NCBI GenBank assembly: GCA_001567185.1
Contig: LNFR01000009.1
Span: forward strand, 1-64,000
Length of the DNA stretch: 64,000 nucleotides
Direction of reading: 5' to 3'
Source of the DNA: Bacteroidetes bacterium OLB12
Lineage (GTDB): Bacteria > Bacteroidota > Bacteroidia > Cytophagales > Cyclobacteriaceae
In this document: positions 36,442 through 44,839 of the stretch, piece by piece
Layout: every line of letters starts with the position of its first letter
How positions within the stretch are numbered: the stretch's first letter is position 1
Made by a program: the position numbers and the translations under genes
Notes under the pieces: generated by a model
Seen by the model: the letters and a program-made list of their open reading frames with translations, nothing else
Told to the model about the DNA's origin: nothing
Database searches by the model: none

Positions 36442-37401
36442 CTAACTAAGATCTTCCAAATGTTCGGCTTGTTGAAGTTTGTCGTTGATGGATTTGATTG
36501 CCTGATCGAGCTCGACCATACCTTCCGCTAACAGAGCCCGGATTCTTTTTTCTTCATCGGGGGAAACTTCAATTGAAAGAAGGTAGAGTAAGCCCCTGAT
36601 CCGGCTAACCGGTGCACGCAGCACATGTGAATTGAAAAATGTGTACTCGCGCAATTTGCTATTTTGTTCCGTTAGCAGTTGTGTGCGGGCAACCACTTTC
36701 TCTTCCAGCTTCTGTTTTAAATCCTCCAGGGCTTTTCGCTGGCTCTCCAGCCGTTTATACTGTTCTGAAATCGTTTCATTTTTCTTCTGCAACGAAGTGT
36801 AAAACTGGTTGTTAATCCGAATGAGGTACATGACAGCCGCATTAATAAAAACGGTAATCATAATGATTGTAACTCTCATGAGGGTGAACCCCGCAGGAAA
36901 AACAGTTTGCAGATTTACCTCGCGATTAAAATAGGACATGAACTCGAATGAAAAGGCAACAAGTCCCCAAACGAAAATGGTAAAAAAGTAATAAAAGAAC
37001 CGCTCGCGATACGGTGAAAATATCAGGTGGATAATGGTGGAGGTAACGAGGCAGTAGAGTGGGTAAGTTAAAAAATTAATCGGGCTTACATTTCCCAGCA
37101 CGGTAGGAATGATATTGATCAGGGCAATCCAGCTACTTATAAAAACCAACTTTGACAACACGTGCTGCCGTAGCATATTGAGTGAAATTCCAACAACCAC
37201 ACTTACCCATGCCAGCCAGGGTATTGCCAGGCGAAAGGTTAATCGCTCCAGTTTTAAATAGTCGGGCAGGTAAAAGATCAGGTAACCGGTAAGCAAAAAG
37301 AATAGAATAATATAAACCACATTGGTTAAAATGGTTACCCGCCTGATTTCGGTATCCATATCCTCTGTAAGTCCGATTTTAAAAAGATTCAGGTTTCTCA
37401 T
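36442..37401 (-). CDS. membrane histidine-kinase-like protein without ATPase domain
   Basis: This 319-aa protein has about seven hydrophobic helices (residues about 22-215), a long coiled coil (KKNETISEQYKRLESQRKAL) and a dimerisation segment. That segment has FFNSHVLRAPVSRIRGLLYLL, whose His-x2-Arg-Ala-Pro pattern resembles an H-box. The chain stops about 45 residues later, and no N, G1 or G2 ATP-binding boxes follow. Such kinase stubs are common in Cytophagales genomes. It may sequester or dimerise with a full kinase, or pass signals through the coiled coil. It is convergent with the sigma/anti-sigma pair. Confidence 0.8.
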   Translation of the reverse strand: MRNLNLFKIGLTEDMDTEIRRVTILTNVVYIILFFLLTGYLIFYLPDYLKLERLTFRLAIPWLAWVSVVVGISLNMLRQHVLSKLVFISSWIALINIIPTVLGNVSPINFLTYPLYCLVTSTIIHLIFSPYRERFFYYFFTIFVWGLVAFSFEFMSYFNREVNLQTVFPAGFTLMRVTIIMITVFINAAVMYLIRINNQFYTSLQKKNETISEQYKRLESQRKALEDLKQKLEEKVVARTQLLTEQNSKLREYTFFNSHVLRAPVSRIRGLLYLLSIEVSPDEEKRIRALLAEGMVELDQAIKSINDKLQQAEHLEDLS

Positions 37402-37575
37402 ATAGAAGACTCACTCAGTTACCGAGAACAAGCTAAGTATTTTAATGGGAGAATGAAACATGTAAATAAAATTAACTTATTGGAAAGGTAAAACATTTTG
37501 ATCTAGTCGATGCCTTGTATGATTGAATACTCAACCTCACATATTACCTTAGCATACTCATTAACCTCAAATGTT

Positions 37576-38519
37576 ATGGCTGCTTCTGCAAAACAATCCA
37601 GAATTCTCTATGGCATTCTTATGGCCAACCTTGTATCGCTTGTGCTGGTTGGTGGCTCAAAATACCTGGCTACATACCTGGAAGGTGAAAACGCAGGTAG
37701 CAGTTCCGGAGTTTTTATTTTTTCTGCGTTTGTAATAGTTCCGCTGCTGATGGGTGCTATTAGCGCCTGGTATTGGCATCCTTTGCAAATGAAAACCAAA
37801 CACTACATTGGGTGGTCGGTTGTAACTACACTAATAGCCTGTGCTGCCAGTTTCCTTTTTCTGAAAGAAGGGGTCATTTGCCTGATTATTGTTTTACCGC
37901 TAATACTTTGTTTTACCATTGCAGGCGCATTGCTCGCCCGCATGTTGTATAACCGAAAAAACAACACACTCAACTCAAGCGTGGCAGGTTTGGCCATACT
38001 GGTATTGGTTGTTGACACATTCTCATCGCACAAAAAATTTGCAGCTGGTTTCCGATACACTGATTGTAAATGCACCCATCGAAAAAAGTGTGGCCCCATG
38101 TGGTAGAGTATAAACCAATTACATTAAAAGAAGAGTACTGGTTATTTCAGATTGGGATGCCCAGCCCCGTACAAAGCACCGTTGATGGTTATGAAGCAGG
38201 TGCAGGGAGAAAATGCATTTTTTCCAACGGCTATGTGTTTGATGAGAAGATGATCGTTTACAAACCAAACGAAGAGCTTACATTCGACATCATCAGCCAG
38301 CCGCACGACCCTGAAATAATGGGGCACATTGATATTGTGCGCGGCCAGTTTCTGTTAAAAGACAATGGCGATGGTACCACCACCGTAATCGGAAATTCGT
38401 GGTACAAATTGTATGTATTTCCGGGGTGGTATTTTAACCTGTGGAGCGAAAGCATTACCCGCAACGTACATTTGCGTGTGATGGAGCATATTAAAATCCT
38501 GAGCGAGAGTCATGTTTGA
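37576..38519 (+). pseudogene. membrane protein with C-terminal SRPBCC domain, double frameshift
   Basis: The N-terminal part from ATG 37576 (MAASAKQSRILYGILMANL) encodes four or five membrane helices. At the A6 run 38032-38037 and again at the A6 run 38082-38087, removing one A restores a continuous reading. The restored sequence is HKNLQLVSDTLIVNAPIEK then KVWPHVVEYKPITLKEEYW. The second half is a polyketide-cyclase-like SRPBCC ligand-binding domain (WPHVVEY start, VIGNSWYKLYVFPGWYF near the end). The repaired protein is about 313 aa. Its stop overlaps the start of the DUF5519 gene. Both defects are single-base length changes of A runs, so sequencing error is likely. Confidence 0.75.
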
Positions 38520-38961
38520 TTGGATCGTAAAATATGTAGGGTTTTTGAAACATGTGCCTTTGTTGCCGCATGTATTTGATGCATGGCTGAAGGTTACAAG
38601 CCTGCTGCACAACAGAAACCTGATTGATTATATAGATGAAATTGAAACCGAAGTTAGGTTGTGGCCCGGTACCTCCGTGCAAGCACATAAATTCGGAGGT
38701 ATTCAGTTTAACAAAGACAATCGCGAGTTAGGGCATATTCATGGCAACGGCTTGCTGGATATTTTGCTTAGCCGGAGGCAAAAGAATGAGTTGATGAAGA
38801 AGTATCCGGTTCAGGATCATCACGTATTTAAAAACTCGGGTTGGATTTCATACTGGATTAAAACAGCAGAAGATAGTAAAACCGCTGTCAGTCTATTAAA
38901 CCATGTTTATAATTTAAGATCTTTTGCTGCTGAGGATGACAGCGGCAGGAAATTATTTTGA
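38512..38961 (+). CDS. DUF5519 (luciferase-domain-like) family protein
   Basis: This 149-aa soluble protein has the pattern of the DUF5519/'luciferase' domain: VRLWPGTSVQAHKFGGIQF, then NRELGHIHGNGLLDILLS, then HHVFKNSGWISYWI. The short His-containing motif GHIHG is typical. Despite the domain name, there is no evidence of light production. The ATG overlaps the end of the SRPBCC gene by 8 bp, implying co-translation of two small-molecule-binding-type proteins. The activity is unknown. Confidence 0.83.
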   Translation: MFDWIVKYVGFLKHVPLLPHVFDAWLKVTSLLHNRNLIDYIDEIETEVRLWPGTSVQAHKFGGIQFNKDNRELGHIHGNGLLDILLSRRQKNELMKKYPVQDHHVFKNSGWISYWIKTAEDSKTAVSLLNHVYNLRSFAAEDDSGRKLF

Positions 38962-38975
38962 TTGCGAGCGGTGCT

Positions 38976-39509
38976 ATGAAAAAATTGTCGTTACACGAGT
39001 TGGGGCGCATCTCTGTTGAAGAGTTTAAAGGCGCTGAAAAAATTCCGGTTTGTATCTTGTTGGATAACATCCGCAGCCTGCACAATGTAGGCTCCGCGTT
39101 TCGCACAGCCGATGCGTTTCGGATTGAAAAACTTATTCTTACCGGCATCACCGGCACCCCTCCGCATCGCGAAATTCAAAAAACCGCGCTTGGCGCCACC
39201 GAGTCGGTGGCGTGGGAGTATTTCGAAAGCACTTTAGCAGCACTTGAAAAATTAAAAGCCGAAGGCTATAAAATCGTAATTGTTGAACAAACTACCGATA
39301 GCATTGCACTTCAAACTTTTGAAGCTACCCCCCAAGCAAAGTATTGCCTCGTGTTTGGAAACGAAGTAAATGGTGTAAGCGAAGAAGCAATTGCCCACGG
39401 AGACCTGGCCTTAGAAATTCCACAGCTGGGCACAAAACACTCCCTTAACATTTCTGTTTGTTTGGGAATTGTGCTGTGGGAAGTATTTAGAAAGACACAC
39501 CTAAGTTAG
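38976..39509 (+). CDS. TrmH/SpoU-family RNA 2'-O-methyltransferase
   Basis: This is a cytoplasmic SPOUT RNA methyltransferase of about 177 aa from ATG 38976. The three family motifs are present: LLDNIRSLHNVGSAFRTADA (motif 1 with catalytic Arg), YCLVFGNEVNGVSEEAI (motif 2) and LEIPQLGTKHSLNISVCLGI (motif 3). The absence of an N-terminal substrate domain resembles TrmL- or TrmH-like tRNA enzymes, and the exact target nucleotide cannot be assigned. It is 14 bp from the DUF5519 stop. Confidence 0.92.
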   Translation: MKKLSLHELGRISVEEFKGAEKIPVCILLDNIRSLHNVGSAFRTADAFRIEKLILTGITGTPPHREIQKTALGATESVAWEYFESTLAALEKLKAEGYKIVIVEQTTDSIALQTFEATPQAKYCLVFGNEVNGVSEEAIAHGDLALEIPQLGTKHSLNISVCLGIVLWEVFRKTHLS

Positions 39510-39597
39510 TTGCTGGTTGCCCGTTCCTGGGTTCTTGTGATTAGTCGAAACACAAAAGTTTAAACTGTTTTGCGAGAAACCAGCAGCGAGCAACTAA
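39506..39597. repeat. long inverted repeat between convergent genes
   Basis: Nine-base arms TTAGTTGCT (39506-39514) and AGCAACTAA (39589-39597) include both genes' stop codons. Nested inside are GCTGGTT (39512-39518) and AACCAGC (39578-39584). It probably forms a shared bidirectional transcription end or a 3'-protecting stem. Confidence 0.4.
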
Positions 39598-40715
39598 TTC
39601 TTAACCGGTACCAATCTGTTTACCGTGCCCGGGTTTTCGGTTGTTACATAGATAAATCCATCGGGGCTTTGTGCTACTGCGCGCACCCTACCAATCTTTT
39701 CCAGTATTCTTTCTTCCGCCACAAATTTTCCATTGGCCACCTCCACGCGGGCAACCAACTGAAATGCCAACGCACCCACTAAAAAGTTTCCTTTCCAATT
39801 TGGATACTTATCGCTGGTAACCAGGGTTAACCCGCAAGGCGCAATAGATGGCACCCAATACCGCACCGGTTGTTCCATACCCGCCTTGGCAGTAATGTCT
39901 GAAATAGGAGTGCCGTTGTAATCAATTCCATAGGTGATCACCGGCCAGCCGTAATTTTTTCCTTTTTCTACTTTGTTTAATTCATCACCTCCTTTGGGGC
40001 CATGTTCGTGTGCCCAAAGGGTATTGGTTTGTGTGTCGTAATAAACGCCTTGCGGATTGCGATGTCCGTACGACCAGATTTCCGGTTTGGCGCCAGGTGT
40101 GTTCACAAACGGATTATCGGCAGGCACGCGTCCATCTTCATGCAGGCGTAAAATTTTACCAAGGTGGTTTGATAAATCCTGGGCGTTTTCTTTCCGGCCT
40201 CTTTCGCCCGATGAAAAATAAATGTAGCCCTTTCCATCAAACACAATGCGCGAACCAAAATGTACACCCGATGAAGTAGTGGGTTCTGCCTTGAATAATT
40301 CTTCAAGATTTACAAGTGAGTTGCCCTGCAGTTTTGCCCGGGCGATTACGGTGCCGCCTTTGTTACCATCGGGTTTGGAGTACGTTAAGTAAATCCAACC
40401 GTTTTGCGGGTAGTTCGGGTGCAATTGAATGTCCATTAAGCCACCCTGCCCGTTATCATATACTTTTGGAACTCCTGAAATTTTTTCAGACAACAACTTG
40501 CCATCTTTTATAACCCGAATCTCACCACTTTTTTCTGTTACCAGAATCCGGCCATCGGGTAAAAAAGCAATGCCCCACACACTTTGTAAGTCGGCCGTAA
40601 TTGTTTCGAATACAAATTTCTGCTTTTGGGTGGTAATGGTTTCGCCCGATTTGGGTTGGGCTACCAGGCCCGATAGGAAAACCACAGACAAGGCGAAAGT
40701 AAAGAGTTGCTTCAT
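39594..40715 (-). CDS. PQQ-dependent soluble aldose sugar dehydrogenase-like protein
   Basis: This is an exported six-bladed propeller of the glucose/sorbosone dehydrogenase family (373 aa, signal peptide KQLFTFALSVVFLSGLVAQ). Motifs include WGIAFLPDGRILVTEKSG, GLMDIQLHPNYPQNGWIYL, GRIVFDGKGYIYFSSGERG-like sequence and WAHEHGPKGGDELNKVEKG, which carries the catalytic His region and calcium/PQQ contacts. It would oxidise periplasmic aldoses if PQQ is available. No pqq genes are in the window. It is convergent with the SpoU methyltransferase gene. Confidence 0.92.
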   Translation of the reverse strand: MKQLFTFALSVVFLSGLVAQPKSGETITTQKQKFVFETITADLQSVWGIAFLPDGRILVTEKSGEIRVIKDGKLLSEKISGVPKVYDNGQGGLMDIQLHPNYPQNGWIYLTYSKPDGNKGGTVIARAKLQGNSLVNLEELFKAEPTTSSGVHFGSRIVFDGKGYIYFSSGERGRKENAQDLSNHLGKILRLHEDGRVPADNPFVNTPGAKPEIWSYGHRNPQGVYYDTQTNTLWAHEHGPKGGDELNKVEKGKNYGWPVITYGIDYNGTPISDITAKAGMEQPVRYWVPSIAPCGLTLVTSDKYPNWKGNFLVGALAFQLVARVEVANGKFVAEERILEKIGRVRAVAQSPDGFIYVTTENPGTVNRLVPVKN

Positions 40716-40884
40716 GTGTTTATTTCAATTTAAGGGTGCAAGGTAATAACATTGCGATAAAGTCACTCGTTTCTGGCTACTGGCTGTGTTGGTTAACACA
40801 ATCAGACCAATGGCCAGAAACAAGCAACCAGTTACAAGATTCCAGTAAAATCTTTTGCACTTTTGTAGTTCGATTTATTATGCC

Positions 40885-42051
40885 GTGAGTAACGATCGCT
40901 ACAACCAGCGCGGGGTTTCCGCCAGTAAAGAAGATGTACACCAGGCTATACAAAACCTGGATAAGGGCTTGTTTCCAAAAGCATTCTGCAAAATAGTTCC
41001 GGATACCCTGGCGGGAGATCCTGCATATTGCACCCTCATGCATGCCGATGGAGCCGGCACTAAATCATCGCTGGCTTATGTGTATTGGAAGGAGACCGGG
41101 GACTTATCCGTTTGGAAAGGAATCGCACAGGATGCGATTATCATGAACATTGACGACTTGCTTTGCGTGGGCGCTACCGGGCCTATCCTGCTTTCTTCCA
41201 CCATCGGTCGTAATAAAAACCTGATTCCGGGCGAAGTAATTTCAACCATCATTAACGGAACGGAGGAAGTTTTATCCATGCTTCGGAAATATGGCATGGA
41301 AATCTACAGTACTGGTGGCGAAACAGCCGATGTGGGCGATCTGGTACGAACCATTATTGTAGATAGCACCGTAACAGCGCGGATGAAACGCAGCGAAGTG
41401 ATTGACAATGCAAACATTCAGGCGGGCGATGTGATTGTGGGGTTGGCCTCATACGGAAAGGCAACGTACGAAACGGAATACAATGGCGGCATGGGCAGCA
41501 ACGGACTTACTTCTGCGCGGCACGATGTATTTGACCACGCGTATGCAACAAAATATCCCGAGAGCTACGACAAAGCAGTACCCGATGAGTTGGTGTATTC
41601 AGGAAAATACAAAGTAACGGATACTGTACCGGGGGTGGATGTAAATGTAGGTAAGCTGGTTTTATCGCCTACGCGTACCTATGCGCCCGTAATGATGGAA
41701 GTGCTGAAACATCTTCGCGGGCAAATTCACGGGGTAGTGCATTGCAGTGGAGGGGCACAAACCAAAGTGTTGCATTTCATCGATCAACTCCATGTAATTA
41801 AGGACAACCCGCTTCCCATACCGCCTTTGTTTAAAATCATTCACGAATGTTCCGGCACCGAGTGGAAGGAAATGTACAAAGTGTTTAACATGGGCCACCG
41901 CATGGAGTTTTATGTTCCGGCTCCAATTGCCAACCAACTGATTGAGATTTCAAAAAGTTTTGGAATTGATGCACAGGTGATCGGGCGCGTGGAAGCCTCC
42001 TCTCAAAAAAAACTTACCTTAACCACACCCCATGGTACGTATCATTACTAA
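40885..42051 (+). CDS. purM: phosphoribosylformylglycinamidine cyclo-ligase (PurM, Bacteroidota type)
   Basis: PurM (AIR synthase) makes 5-aminoimidazole ribonucleotide in de novo purine synthesis. The Bacteroidota form starts SNDRYNQRGVSASKEDVH and contains LMHADGAGTKSSLAY, IAQDAIIMNIDDLLCVGA, IYSTGGETADVGDLVRT and the C-terminal VFNMGHRMEFYV. The start is a GTG at 40885, giving 388 residues; earlier TTG readings add an unconserved extension. Its 3' end overlaps the start of the GH9 gene by 20 bp. Confidence 0.93.
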   Translation: MSNDRYNQRGVSASKEDVHQAIQNLDKGLFPKAFCKIVPDTLAGDPAYCTLMHADGAGTKSSLAYVYWKETGDLSVWKGIAQDAIIMNIDDLLCVGATGPILLSSTIGRNKNLIPGEVISTIINGTEEVLSMLRKYGMEIYSTGGETADVGDLVRTIIVDSTVTARMKRSEVIDNANIQAGDVIVGLASYGKATYETEYNGGMGSNGLTSARHDVFDHAYATKYPESYDKAVPDELVYSGKYKVTDTVPGVDVNVGKLVLSPTRTYAPVMMEVLKHLRGQIHGVVHCSGGAQTKVLHFIDQLHVIKDNPLPIPPLFKIIHECSGTEWKEMYKVFNMGHRMEFYVPAPIANQLIEISKSFGIDAQVIGRVEASSQKKLTLTTPHGTYHY

Positions 42052-43832
42052 GTCTGTGCTTTTCCTGCTGTGTAGCATCAGCACGTTACTCTTCGGGCAG
42101 GCTAAAACCGATTCACTCTATATCCGAACAACCTGGTTGGATATTTGCCTGATGATGCAAAAGTGGCGGTTGCCTTTTCAAATCGGGCGGTTCGCGGAAA
42201 ATTTAATGTGGTGGATGTTTCTTCCGGCAAGACTGTCTTTACAGGTAAAATAACTCCTTCCCCGGCTCCCGGGTATAACAACTTCACTTTTTATTATCAC
42301 CTAGAGTTTACCGCATTGCAAACTTCCGGTAACTATCAAATCGAGATTCCAAAAATTCCCGCAGTTACTACTCCTTTCACCATCTCAAAAAATGCGTATG
42401 GAAACTACGCAGAAGATCTTCTGGGGTTTATGCGCCAGCAACGTTGCGGCTACAATCCTTACTTCAACCACACGTGTCATGAAAAAGATGGCCGCACGAT
42501 GGACGGGCCCATGCCTGATTCTACTTATATTGATGCGCGCGGGGGTTGGCACGATGCCGGAGATCAATTGAAATACCTGATTACTTCCAGCAATGCAACC
42601 GCCCGGATGATTATGGCCTACCAGTTGTTTCCGGAAAAGTTTGCCGATGAAGTGAATGCATTAGGCCAGCCTGGAAAGAATCAGATTCCGGATGTGTTGG
42701 ACGAAGCCAGGTGGGGCCTCGATTGGATTCACAACCTTCATCCGGTACCGGGTCAGTTATTTCATCAGGTGGCAGACGATCGCGATCATATTGGCTGGAA
42801 ACTACCCACATCCGATCCGAGCAATTATGGTTGGGGCAAAAATTCCTATCGGGTTGCCTACTATGCAACCGGAAGTCCGCAAGGCGCGGGCGCTATAAAA
42901 GCGAAGCAACCGGAATTGCAAACCTGGCGGGGCGATCGGCAGCAGCCCTTGCGCTTGGCTACCAGGTGTGGAAACACGAACTGCACGATGAAGCCTACGC
43001 GCTGAAATGCCTGGAAGCCGCTAAAGATCTTTATAACATGGCTAAGAAACAGGAAGGGTATCAACAAGGAAATTCCTTTGGTGCTCCGTATCGGTATAAT
43101 GAAGACACCTGGACGGATGATATGGAATGGGCGGCTGCAGAATTGTACCGGGCAACCCGGGAAACAAGGTATCTTGAAGATGCTAAAAAATATGCCGTTG
43201 CAACGGGCACACTTTCGTGGATTGAAAATGATACCACCGCGCATTATCAACACTATCCTTTTTTGAACATCGCACATTATAGTCTTTACTCTTTGGTAGA
43301 TGATGACTTCAAAAAAAAGCTGGCGGGTTACTACCAGGCAGGCATTGAAAAGACATTGAAGCGTGCAAACAAAAATGCCTTTGGGTATGGTGTGCCCTTC
43401 ATCTGGTGTTCGAACAACCTGGCCGTTGATCTGGCGCTTCAGATTTTGCTTTATGAAAAAATGACGGGCGATTTAACCTATCATTCCTATGCACTGGCTA
43501 TTCGCGATTGGTTGTTGGGGCGCAATCCGTGGGGCACAAGTATGTTTATGAACATTCCACAGCACGGAGAATACCCACAGGATGTTCATACCAGCACCTG
43601 GGCACTAACCAAAAAAGAAGTGCCCGGAGGATTGGTGGATGGTCCGATTTATACGCGCATCTACAATAGCCTGATCGGTCTTAAGTTAAATCAGCCGGAT
43701 GAGATGGCTGCGTTTCAGAATACGTATGTGGTTTATCACGATGATATCGGAGACTACTCCACCAACGAGCCCACCATGGATGGTACGGCTTGTGCCATCA
43801 TGCTGCTGGCCTGGTTTGAGCAAATTCCTTAA
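42032..43832 (+). pseudogene. secreted glycoside hydrolase family 9 endoglucanase, two frameshifts
   Basis: This is a cellulase-type enzyme with a signal peptide (MVRIITKSVLFLLCSISTLLFGQ) and a CelD-type Ig-like domain starting IRTN-x-VGYLPDDAKVAV. The GH9 alpha/alpha barrel contains the catalytic Asp motif GGWHDAGDQLKYL, NPWGTSMF, and the catalytic Glu in YSTNEPTMDGTACA. The frame breaks near 42130-42131 (one A missing) and at 42888-42890 (one G missing in a G run). Homology continues perfectly in the next frame each time, for a repaired product of about 600 aa. Both are single-base losses, so assembly error is a strong alternative to decay. Confidence 0.85.
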
Positions 43833-43998
43833 CAGGGTTTGGTTTTGAAACACTGACTATCTCCGCGCAAATCAAATTCGCGCGCTTTGCTTTTGTTCAA
43901 TTTTCTGGGTGTATCTGACAATTAAGGCAAGATTTCTTACCTCAGTATATTTTTTCTCGTCAAAATCATTATATTCGGTTCAATCAAATCTAAGCCTA

Positions 43999-44316
43999 AT
44001 GAAACAAGATGACATATACGGGCCATTTTTCGATAGCGTATTAGTGACCAGTCGCTCACTTTCTATTACAATCGAAAGTGGACATAAGTCAACAATTAAT
44101 TCTTCAAAGGATGATGATGATCCATATAGGTATTGGGTCATTATTTACACCGACTCCGATCCCAGACAAGAATACGTGCGGTATCTGGTTAACATTTCGG
44201 CAATAGAGTTGCATATCAGCAACAACGGAAAGGAGGAACTGAATTTGTTGTTAACCCATTGGAAAGAAACAGAACCGGGGGTTATTGTTCAATGTGATCT
44301 TACTTCTGAATCCTAA
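43999..44316 (+). CDS. small acidic protein, first gene of the CHAT operon
   Basis: This is a 105-aa cytoplasmic-type protein from ATG 43999 (MKQDDIYGPFFDSVLVTSRS). An upstream reading from 43909 is also open, but its N-terminus has no support. The body alternates beta-like segments (SLSITIESGHKSTI, YWVIIYTDSDPRQEYVRYL) with an acidic DDDD patch and ends LTHWKETEPGVIVQCDL. I do not recognise a family. It is 10 bp upstream of the 24-residue peptide and 100 bp upstream of the exported 140-residue protein, so it probably belongs to the same operon. The 166-bp upstream gap holds only a weak -7-like element. Confidence 0.65.
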   Translation: MKQDDIYGPFFDSVLVTSRSLSITIESGHKSTINSSKDDDDPYRYWVIIYTDSDPRQEYVRYLVNISAIELHISNNGKEELNLLLTHWKETEPGVIVQCDLTSES

Positions 44317-44326
44317 ATTTCATTTT

Positions 44327-44401
44327 ATGTCTGTTCGTACACGCGTAACCACAACCACCTCCGGAGGAACTCCTACCAGCCAGGCAGTTGTTTCGGCTTA
44401 A
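44327..44401 (+). CDS. 24-residue peptide resembling the tail of its neighbour
   Basis: A 24-codon ORF has an ATG at 44327 and a TAA at 44399-44401. The peptide starts MSVRTRVTTTTSGG and ends SQAVVSA. Its last 21 residues align with the C-terminal 19 residues of the 140-aa protein encoded next (RTRVTST..GG..TS..VV), with about 12 identities. No signal peptide or other domain is present. It could be a free peptide related to the tail, a substrate or mimic for the CHAT protease downstream, or the 3' remnant of a lost duplicate. Its function and even its translation are unproven. Confidence 0.5.
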   Translation: MSVRTRVTTTTSGGTPTSQAVVSA

Positions 44402-44416
44402 CTTCATTTATTTTGT

Positions 44417-44839
44417 ATGATTCGCATTTTGATTTTTCTCATACTGCCTTTCATAAGTGTTTCGCTTTCAGCGCAGGTATTTCAGGATCATATAAATGGC
44501 AAAACATTGATTATTGACAGCTTAAATGGTGTAACGAATCTTGGCTTTAAAGTGGAACTGTTCAAGAAGAGAACATCAGTCACTGTAGAAATTCTATATC
44601 AGGACTTAACAACCGAAACAAAGGAAATTTATGACAAAGGGGGGGCAACCTTTTCAATAAATGCCGCCAATATCAAAGAAGTACGGGTTGTTCACAAACG
44701 TAAGTTCATTTTCAAATTCAAAAACAAAATTGACTACCCGAAAGATACTATCCCGAAAAGAACTATAAAGAGGAGCAACCGCACCAGAGTAACATCTACC
44801 GGGGGCAGCGGCACATCTACCGAAGTTGTAGCCACATGA
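44417..44839 (+). CDS. exported basic protein with RTRVT/GG tail, partner of CHAT protease
   Basis: This 140-aa protein has a signal peptide (IRILIFLILPFISVSLSAQ). The middle is a beta-rich domain (FKVELFKKRTSVTVEILYQ, EVRVVHKRKFIFKFKNK) and the C-terminal linker is strongly basic (PKRTIKRSNR). It ends in a Ser/Thr/Gly-rich tail with RTRVTSTGG and a final EVVAT. This tail closely matches the free 24-residue peptide encoded just upstream. The stop overlaps the CHAT gene ATG (ATGA at 44836), so the two are translated together. I recognise no family. An exposed cleavable tail is an inference. Confidence 0.75.
   Translation: MIRILIFLILPFISVSLSAQVFQDHINGKTLIIDSLNGVTNLGFKVELFKKRTSVTVEILYQDLTTETKEIYDKGGATFSINAANIKEVRVVHKRKFIFKFKNKIDYPKDTIPKRTIKRSNRTRVTSTGGSGTSTEVVAT

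Noticed and set aside
39510-40835. Similar GCTGGTT/AACCAG words at 39512-39584 and near 40770-40835
   Set aside because: The words are only 7-9 bases and occur in convergent-terminator and promoter gaps. The likeness is too short to call a dispersed repeat family.
43909-43998. N-terminal extension of the 105-aa CHAT-operon protein
   Set aside because: The extra 30 codons are Phe/Ser-rich, include no conserved-looking segment and overlap the likely promoter region. The ATG at 43999 is a better start, though not proven.
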